Positions 8,088 to 16,779 of a DNA stretch of 64,000 bases are shown piece after piece (positions within the stretch are counted from its first letter, which is position 1; the number at the start of each line of letters is the position of its first letter). This stretch comes from Propionispira raffinosivorans DSM 20765 (GTDB taxonomy: Bacteria > Bacillota > Negativicutes > Selenomonadales > Selenomonadaceae): the NCBI RefSeq assembly GCF_000381065.1, contig NZ_KB905850.1:1-64000 (forward strand). Reading direction: 5' to 3'. The notes under the pieces were generated by a model. It was given only the letters and a program-made list of their open reading frames with translations. It searched no databases and was not told the origin of the DNA. The position numbers were made by a program, and so were the translations under genes.

Positions 8088-8555
8088 TCAATGGATTTTA
8101 CAGACATCAACCCAGCCCAAGCCGCGAGAATATTCTTCCAGTTCATGAATGGTCAGTTCAATAGCACTATTCGAACTTCCACAGGCGGGAAATACGCTAT
8201 CAAATCGTTTTAGAGACTCGTCTAAATAAATTTCAACACCTTCATTAACAGCGAAGGGACAAACGCCGCCAACTGCATGACCGATCAAAGGCTCGGCTTC
8301 GTCGAAAGAAAGCATTTTCGCCTTCTTACCGAAGTGTTCTTTATATTTATGATTATCTATCTTGGTATCACCAGCAGCAACAATCAATACAACCCGATCA
8401 TCAATATGAAAAGAAAGTGTTTTGGCAATGCGACAACCTTCACAATGTAAAGCCTGTGCCGCCAAATCAACAGTAGCACTGGATGAAGGAAATTCTTGTA
8501 TCTTACTATCCAGGCCCTTTTCACGAAAATATTGTTTTACTCTTTCAATTGACAT
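8088..8555 (-). CDS. YbaK/EbsC family aminoacyl-tRNA deacylase
   Basis: A 155-residue single-domain protein of the YbaK/ProX family, which hydrolyses mischarged aminoacyl-tRNAs such as Cys-tRNA(Pro) in trans. The family core is visible: VDLAAQALHCEGCRIAKTL, the conserved lysine before LSF, VAAGDTKID, and the glycine motif GHAVGGVCPFAV. Length is normal for a free-standing editing protein. The ribosome site GGAGGG lies six bases before the ATG. Genes on both sides run the same way but the gaps suggest separate transcription. The exact tRNA substrate cannot be told from sequence. Confidence 0.85.
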   Translation of the reverse strand: MSIERVKQYFREKGLDSKIQEFPSSSATVDLAAQALHCEGCRIAKTLSFHIDDRVVLIVAAGDTKIDNHKYKEHFGKKAKMLSFDEAEPLIGHAVGGVCPFAVNEGVEIYLDESLKRFDSVFPACGSSNSAIELTIHELEEYSRGLGWVDVCKIH

Positions 8556-8608
8556 GTTTATCCCTCCATATAAGTATAAGCCTTTATTTTATGATTGATT
8601 CATATAAA

Positions 8609-9589
8609 TTAGAAGACTGCATTTTCAATTGCATGACCCCGTCGTTCTAAATTTGCCGGTGAAAAAGCTGTTATATGCGTCTGATATTTTTTTGCGATAC
8701 CAATATTATAGCCATAAACTATTCTGACTTGTATTTCTTTTGTGTGGCTCGCTAGTGGATATTTTTCTAAAACAATATTTATGATATTATCTTCCATCAC
8801 CTTAAGATCAAGCTTTGGATCATGCGTGTAAACCGTGACATTCATATTTTGAATCATATTTCCATCGTTTGATTTCACCTGATTTCCAACATAAACACCA
8901 GTCGTATCTACACCTTCGATCTTGGCCAAATCTGCTTGTAAATTCGTCAGCATCGTCATCGTTTCAACGTTAGCCGGTTGATGCTGTAAATAAATAACGT
9001 ATCCGCCCCAACACAAGACAACCATTACGAAAAGAGAACATATCACCAAATGGGCCCGTCCAATAATGGCACGAATTGGTTCTTTAACTCTATTCGCCTG
9101 CACAACAAACACCTTAGTTACAATATCATGAAAACCTTGGCGCGTATTACGGTTAAATAAATAAAAATATATTACGGCTACTGATATAGAAAAAAAGAGT
9201 AATCCTATAATAAGCTGGACAAAATCTGGTAACATTGGTAGATATAATACATTCAAGCAGATTGGAACCCCTAATATTGCTGCACGAGCAAAAGATCGTG
9301 CCAGTGTGATAAATTCTCCATCCTTATTTACAACACAAATCCTAAACAGTTTATTTCCAATACTTTGTCCTTTCCCAATATAGCTGTCGAGAACCCCAAA
9401 ATAAAGTACCGTTATCACAAATCCAATCAATGGACCGCTTTCTCCCATAATAGCCAATTGCTGCTCAAGAGCTGTTCCAATAGCTATCCCAATTAGCCCC
9501 AATATAATAAGATCAATAACAAATGCCAGACTCCGGCGCCAAAACGCACTAATCATTTGATCCTTTTGAATCGTTTCTTTCGTTTTCAT
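8609..9589 (-). CDS. RDD family membrane protein
   Basis: A 326-residue membrane protein. Residues about 13-165 form an RDD domain: FWRRSLAFVIDLIILGLIGI gives the arginine and aspartate signature, GQSIGNKLFRICVVNKDG the second conserved block, and NRNTRQGFHDIVTKVFVV the third. A further membrane segment (HLVICSLFVMVVLCWGGYVI) is followed by a polar domain of about 110 residues, probably outside the membrane, with TTGVYVGNQV and no family I recognise. RDD proteins are of varied or unknown role, some linked to ion transport. GAGGAA precedes the ATG by about seven bases. It appears monocistronic. Confidence 0.75.
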   Translation of the reverse strand: MKTKETIQKDQMISAFWRRSLAFVIDLIILGLIGIAIGTALEQQLAIMGESGPLIGFVITVLYFGVLDSYIGKGQSIGNKLFRICVVNKDGEFITLARSFARAAILGVPICLNVLYLPMLPDFVQLIIGLLFFSISVAVIYFYLFNRNTRQGFHDIVTKVFVVQANRVKEPIRAIIGRAHLVICSLFVMVVLCWGGYVIYLQHQPANVETMTMLTNLQADLAKIEGVDTTGVYVGNQVKSNDGNMIQNMNVTVYTHDPKLDLKVMEDNIINIVLEKYPLASHTKEIQVRIVYGYNIGIAKKYQTHITAFSPANLERRGHAIENAVF

Positions 9590-9747
9590 TTACAAATTCC
9601 TCTCTTGCTGCTTCTTTCTATTAAACTTACTAAATTTTACCAATAACAAGTGTCACTGCTACAAATATAGTTTGATTGGCTTTTAAAATGTTCTATGCTA
9701 TTTCTATTTTTTCATCCTTGTATATTGAAAGAATGATCCACCCTTCT

Positions 9748-10509
9748 TCAGTATACAGGGATATTCTTTTTAAACATCTCCGATACAATCTGCTCCATTG
9801 AATATAAACCAGGAGATTGTTTTATAAGAAATTTTGCTGCAAAAATAGCACCTTGTCCAAAAGCAGCTCGATCAACACTCTCATGCATAAGTCGAACTGT
9901 CTGGTTGGGAAAGCCAAAAATAATATCATGTTTTCCAATCGTTTTTCCCACTCTAATAGAATGTATACTGCTTTGTTTTAAAGAAAGCACTTCTGCCATT
10001 TTTTTTGCGGTTCCAGAAACTTCTTTTTTTTCTTTGAAATGCTCTTCGACAATTTCAATGTCCGCATGTGGAGCAATATTTTGTAAAATTTGTGCTGCTA
10101 CCATCAATATATTAATACCTACGGTAATATTCGGTGAATATAAGACTGCTGTTTTTGTCGCATAAGATTTTAGTGCAGCCAAATCTTCCGGTTCATATTT
10201 TGATATAGCTGATACAATCGGAATTCCTATTTGTGCAGCTGCATAATATTCATAAACTGCCTTACTAGATGAAAAATCAATAATAACATCGACCGGATTT
10301 TCACGAAAAAAGTCTTCGGTAATATCATTTTTCGCAAAAATTTCCCCTTGTTTAAATTCATAACCCAAAAGTTGACTCGCATACGTCAACTCTTCTTTAT
10401 GTTGACGTATAACCCATTCCAAAATACAATCTGTTTCACTCATAATTTTATTTGCCACGATTTTGCCAGTTTTCCCAAATCCAAAAAGTCCCATCTTGAT
10501 TTTTCCCAT
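9748..10509 (-). CDS. Divergent dihydrodipicolinate reductase (DapB)-like protein
   Basis: A 253-residue DapB-family oxidoreductase. It has the NAD(P) loop GLFGFGKTGKIV near the N-terminus and the DVIIDFSS and SPNITVGIN motifs of DapB. The substrate region, usually HHxxKxDAPSGTA, reads EEHFKEKKEVSGTA: one histidine and the lysine remain, the second histidine is Phe, and the Ala-Pro pair is reduced to Val. This suggests a paralogue with altered substrate rather than the lysine-pathway enzyme, although reductase chemistry may persist. The start at 10509 has GGAGGG six bases upstream; the open frame to 10629 has no such site. No lysine genes are adjacent. Confidence 0.75.
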   Translation of the reverse strand: MGKIKMGLFGFGKTGKIVANKIMSETDCILEWVIRQHKEELTYASQLLGYEFKQGEIFAKNDITEDFFRENPVDVIIDFSSSKAVYEYYAAAQIGIPIVSAISKYEPEDLAALKSYATKTAVLYSPNITVGINILMVAAQILQNIAPHADIEIVEEHFKEKKEVSGTAKKMAEVLSLKQSSIHSIRVGKTIGKHDIIFGFPNQTVRLMHESVDRAAFGQGAIFAAKFLIKQSPGLYSMEQIVSEMFKKNIPVY

Positions 10510-10797
10510 AACAGTCCCTCCTATCATTAATGGTTCATAAGTATAATATTTTTTAAAAATAGAGCCTAAAAATCGTGATAATCTTTCTTTTAAATCACAA
10601 AATATACGACGAGAATAGCATAACATCATTGTACCTGAAATCCAAAGTTACTGCAAAATAAATGTAGATTATAAATCCAGTTGCCGTATAAGAAATGGTT
10701 TACTAAAATGAAGAAAATATTGGATAGTGAGAACTTTTTTTATATTTTAGTGTATAATGAAAAGTAGTTTGATTTAAATGTTAAAGGAGGTTTTCTC

Positions 10798-11049
10798 ATG
10801 GGTATTTCTTCAATTAACAGCATCCTTCCCAGTGCCTCTGTAAAAACCCAAGTGAATGGACAGTGTGTTCTAGGTAAGGGAACTTGTACCAATTGTGGAC
10901 AATGCGGCAAACCAGTCAGCAATGCAAACACTACCAACAGTGCAAACATAGGTCCGGCAGCAGTATTAACATTAAGTGACAAGTCTGTCGCTGCTGCAGC
11001 CGCAGCCGCCAGCAATGCCATCAACCCTTATGAAAAAATGAATTTATAA
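10798..11049 (+). CDS. Small Cys-motif and poly-Ala protein, unknown function
   Basis: An 83-residue protein I do not recognise. A very strong ribosome site (AAAGGAGG, 7 bases before ATG) and an upstream TATAAT at 10753-10758 argue that it is real and well translated, and a terminator follows. It shows GKGTCTNCGQCGKPVS, two CxxC-like cysteine pairs that could bind a metal, an asparagine-rich middle, and an alanine run (VAAAAAAASNAINPYEKMNL) predicted as a helix. No signal peptide is evident. The antisense frame at 10740-11024 is a shadow caused by the alanine codons. Confidence 0.7.
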   Translation: MGISSINSILPSASVKTQVNGQCVLGKGTCTNCGQCGKPVSNANTTNSANIGPAAVLTLSDKSVAAAAAAASNAINPYEKMNL

Positions 11050-11112
11050 AAAGTAAGCGGCCTCATATTGAAAACATAAATGTGAGCCTAGCTTATTCTA
11101 GATAAAATATAT

Positions 11113-11165
11113 GAGCAGAAAGCATGCAGTTTATCAATTTCACCGCATACTTCCTGCTCTTTTTT
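11113..11165 (+). terminator. Terminator after the small Cys/Ala protein gene
   Basis: GAGCAG.AAG.CATGC pairs with GCATA.CTT.CTGCTC and is followed by six T on the plus strand. Confidence 0.75.
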
Positions 11166-11183
11166 ATGCCTAAAATTTTTCAA

Positions 11184-11990
11184 TCACATATTTGAAACGA
11201 CTTTTTTGACCAAACCCATAAATTTTTCTTTGGCAATCTCTGCTGTTTCCATGACTTCTTTATGATTGAGTTTTTGCTTGGAAATGCCTGCTGCCATATT
11301 GGTCACGCAGGAAATACCGAGGACTTTCAGACCGCAGTGAACGGCTACGATTACTTCCGGCACCGTTGACATCCCGACGGCATCCGCACCGATCATTTTC
11401 GCATACTTGATTTCAGCCGGTGTTTCATAGCTAGGTCCACTCATCGCAACGTAAATCCCTTGCCGTAAGTTGATTTTAAGTTCATCGGCAGCAGCAAGAG
11501 CCAGCGTACGTAGTTCGTTCGCGTAAGCTTCTGACATATCCGGAAATCTTTCCCCAAACGTTTCTTCATTTTTTCCGCGCAAAGGATTGACGCCCAAAAG
11601 ATTAATATGATCTCGAATCAACATCAAATCACCTGGCATAAAGTCTGCATTGATGCCTCCGGCTGCATTCGTAACGATAAGCTTCGAAATACCAATTTTT
11701 TTCATCACACGAACGGGCAGTGTAACCTGCTGTAAATCATAACCTTCATAGTAATGGAATCTTCCATCCATGCAGACAACAGCTTTCCCTGCTAAATAGC
11801 CAAAAATAAATTGTCCCTTATGCCCAACCACAGTTGATTGAGGAAAGTGTGGTATTTCACTGTATGGAACCACCGTTTGTTCTGTGATTTCCTGCGCCAG
11901 CATCCCAAGTCCTGAACCTAAGATAATTCCAATTTCCGGAGTTATTTTCACTTTACTTTTTAAATAAACAATGATTTCTTCATAATTCAT
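11184..11990 (-). CDS. punA: Purine nucleoside phosphorylase (inosine/guanosine type)
   Basis: A 268-residue trimeric-type purine nucleoside phosphorylase that splits inosine, guanosine and deoxy forms with phosphate to free base and pentose 1-phosphate. Family motifs are the phosphate-binding IGIILGSGLG near residue 20, HKGQFIFGYLAG, MDGRFHYYEGY, the VTNAAGGIN block, and DAVGMSTVPEVIVA. Length is typical. GGGGGA lies upstream of the ATG. The neighbouring ABC exporter runs the same way but over 130 bases lie between, so co-transcription is uncertain. It serves purine salvage in the cytoplasm. Confidence 0.93.
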   Translation of the reverse strand: MNYEEIIVYLKSKVKITPEIGIILGSGLGMLAQEITEQTVVPYSEIPHFPQSTVVGHKGQFIFGYLAGKAVVCMDGRFHYYEGYDLQQVTLPVRVMKKIGISKLIVTNAAGGINADFMPGDLMLIRDHINLLGVNPLRGKNEETFGERFPDMSEAYANELRTLALAAADELKINLRQGIYVAMSGPSYETPAEIKYAKMIGADAVGMSTVPEVIVAVHCGLKVLGISCVTNMAAGISKQKLNHKEVMETAEIAKEKFMGLVKKVVSNM

Positions 11991-12128
11991 TATAATTCCC
12001 CCTTGTATAATATATGTAACAAATTAAATCCATGCACTGACTCCAATTTTGCTCAATCGGAAGCATTCTATAAATATTCTTGCTATCTCTGCTTTTTCCC
12101 TTGTTTTATTCTGTATCGGAAATGTTGT

Positions 12129-13880
12129 TTATTTTAAAGCTTCAAGATCATGGGAAAACTGGCTGTTGTAAAGTTTGGCATACGTTCCATTTTTGCTCAA
12201 TAGCTCTTTATGTTTTCCCTTTTCAACAATACTTCCCTGATCCATCACTAAAATCACATCAGCTTCTTTGATTGTCGACAAACGGTGCGCAATGACGAAA
12301 CTTGTTCGGCCTTCGAGCATTTTCGAAAAAGCTTTCTGTATCCGTAATTCCGTTCTCGTATCAATGTTGCTCGTCGCTTCATCTAAAATGAGCATCGCCG
12401 GATTTACCAGCATAACACGAGCAATCGTCAACAATTGTTTTTGCCCTTGTGAAAGATTGGCTCCTTCATCGGTAATTAACGTATCATACCCGTTCGGCAG
12501 CCTGCGAATAAAGCTATGTGCGTCGGAAGCTTTGGCCGCCGCAATCACATTGGCCTCACTGGCATTCTCTACACCATAAGCAATATTGTCACGAATCGTC
12601 CCCGCAAAGAGCCAGGTATCTTGAAGAACCATCCCAAAATTACGACGTAAACTATCTCGGGTAACATTTTTAATATCAACATCATCAACTGCAATGGACC
12701 CTTGATCAATTTCATAAAAACGCATCAGCAAATTAACCAAGGTTGTCTTACCAGCACCCGTATGTCCAACAATGGCGATATGTGTTCCTGGACTTACCGT
12801 CAGGTTAAAATCACGAATCAATGGATTGCCTTCTGTATATGAAAAATATACATTTTTAAATTCTATATTTCCTTGACTATGCTCCAATTGAATTGCCGAC
12901 ACTTGATCTTGAACTTCTTCTTGTCTATCCAAAATATGAAAAATACGCTGTGCTGAGGCCAATGCACTTTGAATTTGCGTAAAAATACCGGTTATATCAT
13001 TAAATGGTTTAGCAAATAGATTTGAATAAATAAGAAAACTAGCTATATCACCTACCGTAATTTTACCAGAAATTGCGAGAACGCTGCCAATTACACCGAT
13101 TACACCGTAGGTAATATTGTTGACAAGACGCGTCGTCGGATTCGTTAGTGATCCATAAAATTGCGATTTCACACCCATTTGATACAAAGCATCGTTCATT
13201 TTTTTAAACTCGGCAAAAGACCGCTTTTCATACGTAAAGGCTTTGACCAGTTTTTGTTCTGAAATCACTTCTTCGGCATACCCATTTAATGCACCAAGAC
13301 ATTTTGCCTGTGCTTTAAATAATTGCTGCGACCGCTTTGTAATAAAACGTGCCACAAAATAAGCAACTGGTGCCGACAAAATAACCACGAGTGTCATCGA
13401 TCCACTGATATAAAGCATAAAGCCAATTGCACCGAAAATCGTTATAATACCAGTCAGCATATTGGCGATACCTTGCACCATACCATCGGAAATAATATCA
13501 ATATCATTAACAAAACGACTGACAATATCACCATGGGAATTTCGATCATAAAATTGCAGCGACAGCTTGTTGATTTTTGCAAAAAGTTCGTGCCGCATTG
13601 CATTCACGGTTTGATAAGATACTTTATTCGTAAAATAGGTTAAACTCCAGCCAAACACACTATTAATGCTGTATACCAAAACTAAAATCATTAAAATCCA
13701 GCGGACCTCAACAAAATCCACCTGATTTGTCCCCACCATATAATCCACAGCCTGTCCGATAAACATCGGTCCGAGTAAACTGGCTATAACGCTCACAATT
13801 GCCGAAAAAATTGATAGAATCATATATTTTTTATATTTTACAATATAGGTAAAAACCCGTGTCAACGTATTCATATTCAT
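12129..13880 (-). CDS. ABC exporter half-transporter, canonical subunit
   Basis: A 583-residue fused membrane/ATPase half-transporter of the multidrug type. The first about 320 residues hold six membrane segments (MILSIFSAIVSVIASLLGPM begins the first) and the rest an ATPase with Walker A GHTGAGKTT, signature LSQGQKQ, and Walker B MLILDEATS with the catalytic glutamate present. The start at 13880 has GGAGG seven bases upstream and overlaps the stop of the partner gene (ATGA). With that partner, which lacks the Walker B glutamate, it forms a heterodimeric exporter like BmrCD or LmrCD. Substrates are unknown; drugs or lipids are likely. Confidence 0.9.
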   Translation of the reverse strand: MNMNTLTRVFTYIVKYKKYMILSIFSAIVSVIASLLGPMFIGQAVDYMVGTNQVDFVEVRWILMILVLVYSINSVFGWSLTYFTNKVSYQTVNAMRHELFAKINKLSLQFYDRNSHGDIVSRFVNDIDIISDGMVQGIANMLTGIITIFGAIGFMLYISGSMTLVVILSAPVAYFVARFITKRSQQLFKAQAKCLGALNGYAEEVISEQKLVKAFTYEKRSFAEFKKMNDALYQMGVKSQFYGSLTNPTTRLVNNITYGVIGVIGSVLAISGKITVGDIASFLIYSNLFAKPFNDITGIFTQIQSALASAQRIFHILDRQEEVQDQVSAIQLEHSQGNIEFKNVYFSYTEGNPLIRDFNLTVSPGTHIAIVGHTGAGKTTLVNLLMRFYEIDQGSIAVDDVDIKNVTRDSLRRNFGMVLQDTWLFAGTIRDNIAYGVENASEANVIAAAKASDAHSFIRRLPNGYDTLITDEGANLSQGQKQLLTIARVMLVNPAMLILDEATSNIDTRTELRIQKAFSKMLEGRTSFVIAHRLSTIKEADVILVMDQGSIVEKGKHKELLSKNGTYAKLYNSQFSHDLEALK

Positions 13881-15619
13881 TGGACTGCCTCCTTGCTGGA
13901 AAGTTGTGATAAACAGATTTCCTGATACGTTGGACACGTTTTCATCAATTCAGCATGTGAATCGAATCCAACCAAAGAACCATCTTCAAAAACAAGAATT
14001 TTGTCCGCGTGTTTAATGCTACTGGCACGCTGGGAAACTAAAAGCACCGTCATGTCCTGACCATTTTTGCGAATTGCAGCTCGCAGCGAAGCATCCGTAG
14101 CGAAATCCAATGCACTGGATGAGTCATCCAAAATCAAGATTTCCGGCTTAGCAACTAAAGCACGTGCAATCGTTAGTCGCTGTTTTTGTCCACCGGAAAA
14201 ATTCAAGCCGCCCCGAGTCACCGCCGTTTGATAGACATCCGGAAGCTGCTCAACAAACTCATGAGCTTGGGCAATTTGGGCCGCTTCGATGATTTCGTCA
14301 AGGCTGGCATCCTGTTTGCCCCAGCGAATATTGTCTTCAATACTGCCTGTAAACAAAACTGCTTGTTGCGGCACAATACCTATTTTATTTCGCAACGTAT
14401 CCAACGAATATTCTTTTACGTTGATGCCATCAAGGAAAATTCCGCCTTTATTTACATCATAAAACCGTGGAATCAAATTGATGAACGTGGATTTCCCCGA
14501 TCCCGTACTGCCAATAATTCCGACCGTCTGACCACGCTCAATCTGAACGGAAATATGATCGAGTGCCATATCCCCCGTTGTGTTATATTTAAAAGACACA
14601 TCTTTGAATTCAATGATTGGCCGCGATACCTGGATTGGCAGAGAATCTTGTCCGTTACTAACGATAGAAGAATCAGTCGCAAAAATCTCCTGAACACGAT
14701 TCGCCGATGCAACCGCTTTCGTAAAAATAACCACAAGGTTTGATACAACAATCAGTGCCAATAAAATTTGCGTTATATAATTGGCAAATGCAATAATTTC
14801 CCCTTTAGATAAAGTGCCTTCGTTAATATGCATACCACCAACCCAAAGAATAATGACAATTGCAGCATTCATGATAAAAGAAGTCATTGGATTTAAAAGT
14901 GCTGATATCTTGCCGATATGAATGGCCGTCACCATCAAATCATTATTTGATTTACTAAAACGCTCTTTTTCCTGGCGGGTTTTAGCAAAGGCACGAATGA
15001 CCCTCACCCCTGACAGATTCTCCCTAAGTACAATGGCCAGCCGATCCAAGTTTTTCTGATACAAGCGATATAAAACAGAACTTTTTGTCATAATGAAATA
15101 CAAAATTAAGGCAAAAATCGGTACCGCCGCAACCAAAATCATGGCCAATTTAAAATCAAGAAACATCGCCATCAAAATAGCACCAATACAGATAAACGGT
15201 GCTCGCACGACCAGTCGAATCATCATAGCAACCGCCAATTGCAGTTGGTTCACATCATTGGTGATCCGATTAATCAGCGACGATGTACCAAATTTATCGA
15301 TTTCCGCATGCGAAAAAGATGCTATATGCTCATATAACGCATTTCTAAGGCTCGTTCCGACACCCTGCGATGCCCTGGCTGCATAATATTGGCAAACCAT
15401 CGAACAGGCAAAACCTAAAATCGACATAGACAACATGATCCCGCCCATTTTTAAGACATAGTTTGTATCATGATTAGCAACACCATTATTGATGATAAAG
15501 ACCATCATGGTTGGTAAAAGTAGTTCTAAAATAGCTTCAAATAATTTAAAAACCGGACCAATTATACATTCTTTTTTATACGCTGCTAAGAAAATCGCTA
15601 ATTTAAACAAATTTATCAT
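13877..15619 (-). CDS. ABC exporter half-transporter, degenerate-site subunit
   Basis: A 580-residue half-transporter with six N-terminal membrane segments and a C-terminal ATPase (Walker A GSTGSGKST, signature FSGGQKQRL). Walker B reads ILILDDSSS: the catalytic glutamate is aspartate, as in one subunit of heterodimeric exporters with a single working ATP site. The gene overlaps its partner by four bases. The ATG at 15619 abuts AAAGG; a TTG at 15610 has better spacing to AAAGGA, so the true start may be nine bases later. A divergent LysR gene 140 bases upstream may regulate the pair. Confidence 0.9.
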   Translation of the reverse strand: MINLFKLAIFLAAYKKECIIGPVFKLFEAILELLLPTMMVFIINNGVANHDTNYVLKMGGIMLSMSILGFACSMVCQYYAARASQGVGTSLRNALYEHIASFSHAEIDKFGTSSLINRITNDVNQLQLAVAMMIRLVVRAPFICIGAILMAMFLDFKLAMILVAAVPIFALILYFIMTKSSVLYRLYQKNLDRLAIVLRENLSGVRVIRAFAKTRQEKERFSKSNNDLMVTAIHIGKISALLNPMTSFIMNAAIVIILWVGGMHINEGTLSKGEIIAFANYITQILLALIVVSNLVVIFTKAVASANRVQEIFATDSSIVSNGQDSLPIQVSRPIIEFKDVSFKYNTTGDMALDHISVQIERGQTVGIIGSTGSGKSTFINLIPRFYDVNKGGIFLDGINVKEYSLDTLRNKIGIVPQQAVLFTGSIEDNIRWGKQDASLDEIIEAAQIAQAHEFVEQLPDVYQTAVTRGGLNFSGGQKQRLTIARALVAKPEILILDDSSSALDFATDASLRAAIRKNGQDMTVLLVSQRASSIKHADKILVFEDGSLVGFDSHAELMKTCPTYQEICLSQLSSKEAVQ

Positions 15620-15762
15620 CCTTTATCTATATATCATTGCACCAAATCTATTGCATGTATTTCAATTTCCAGCTATGATTATATCATCTCGTTTCCCATA
15701 TTAAAAATATCTGTTCAATCTATATTTCATATGAAAAAAGTATGAACAAAGGAGCGTCTCGT

Positions 15763-16632
15763 ATGGATATACGACAGCTAAAATACTTCCTTACCATTGT
15801 CGATGAAGGACAAATTACATCCGCTGCCCAAAAATTGCAAATGGCGCAGCCACCGCTCAGTCAACAATTAAAACTTCTGGAAAATGAGCTGGGTGTAAAA
15901 CTTTTAAATCGGGGGCCACGCCAAGTAGAACTTACAGATGCCGGTAAACTCCTACTTGACCGAGCGCGCCAAATCTTGGAATTATCAAATTCTACAATCA
16001 AGGAAATTGATGATTTCAAACGAGGTTTCAATGGTACACTGAAACTTGGAACCGTATCCTCTTCGGGTGGTATCCTTTTAACAAAAGGTCTGTCCAAGTT
16101 TCACAAAGAGTATGCCGGTGTCAAATTCGAAATTCATGAGGGCAACACCTTCCGCCTGATTGATTTACTAACAAAAGGAATCATTGAAGTCGGTATTGTC
16201 CGCACACCATTTAAAGGTGCAGCTTTTCATTGTAAATATTTGAGCTCTGAACCCATGATTGCTGCTATGACAAAGGAATATGACTGGAAGCCGAAACAAC
16301 TCTCCATCGATTTTTCCGAACTCAACAACCGTCCCCTGATTATCTATCGTCGTTTTGAACCACTGATCCATGAAATGTGCGCAGAAAATAATTTTGAACC
16401 AAACATTACTTGCAAAAATGATGACGCCAGAACTACCTTACTTTGGGCAAATGCCGGTTTTGGTATCGCAATTGTACCAAAATCGGCCTTTTATCTTACT
16501 GCAAATCAAAATTTATCTTATAAAGAAATCAAAAATGTAAAAATGCAAACAAAAATTGCCGCAATCTGGGTTAAAGATCGCTATCTTTCCTCATTGGCCG
16601 AAAAATTCATTGAAAGTTTTGCTCTAGTCTAG
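15763..16632 (+). CDS. LysR-family transcriptional regulator
   Basis: A 289-residue LysR regulator. The N-terminal winged helix-turn-helix is clear: MDIRQLKYFLTIVDEGQITS then AAQKLQMAQPPLSQQLKLLE, followed by the effector-binding domain beginning near residue 90 (GTLKLGTVSSSGG). The start at 15763 has AAGGAG eight bases upstream; the frame opens earlier at 15742 without a site. It is transcribed away from the heterodimeric ABC exporter, the usual arrangement for a LysR protein and its target, so control of that exporter is a reasonable inference. The inducer is unknown. Confidence 0.9.
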   Translation: MDIRQLKYFLTIVDEGQITSAAQKLQMAQPPLSQQLKLLENELGVKLLNRGPRQVELTDAGKLLLDRARQILELSNSTIKEIDDFKRGFNGTLKLGTVSSSGGILLTKGLSKFHKEYAGVKFEIHEGNTFRLIDLLTKGIIEVGIVRTPFKGAAFHCKYLSSEPMIAAMTKEYDWKPKQLSIDFSELNNRPLIIYRRFEPLIHEMCAENNFEPNITCKNDDARTTLLWANAGFGIAIVPKSAFYLTANQNLSYKEIKNVKMQTKIAAIWVKDRYLSSLAEKFIESFALV

Positions 16633-16779
16633 TTTGTATATAATAAAATATTATGTAATATTAAAGAAAAATCCAATAAACCTTTGCTAAAATAAATAAA
16701 ATATTAATTTGGCTGCATTGTTTTTAAATTGATGGCAAGTGCATTAGGCACTGTTATATAATATGAGGAGGAATGTATT

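Noticed and set aside
10740-11024. Minus-strand 94-residue alanine-rich frame
   Set aside because: It is the antisense of the GCT/GCA alanine codons of the plus-strand gene, which has a perfect ribosome site.
12001-12128. Possible purine riboswitch near punA
   Set aside because: The purine aptamer core is absent upstream of the gene.
14186-14743. 185-residue plus-strand frame inside the ABC exporter gene
   Set aside because: It lies wholly within the ATPase region of a clear gene on the other strand and resembles no protein.
16728-16760. Sigma-54-like TGGCAAGTGCATT upstream of the C1 protease
   Set aside because: The distance between the GG and GC elements does not fit -24/-12 spacing.
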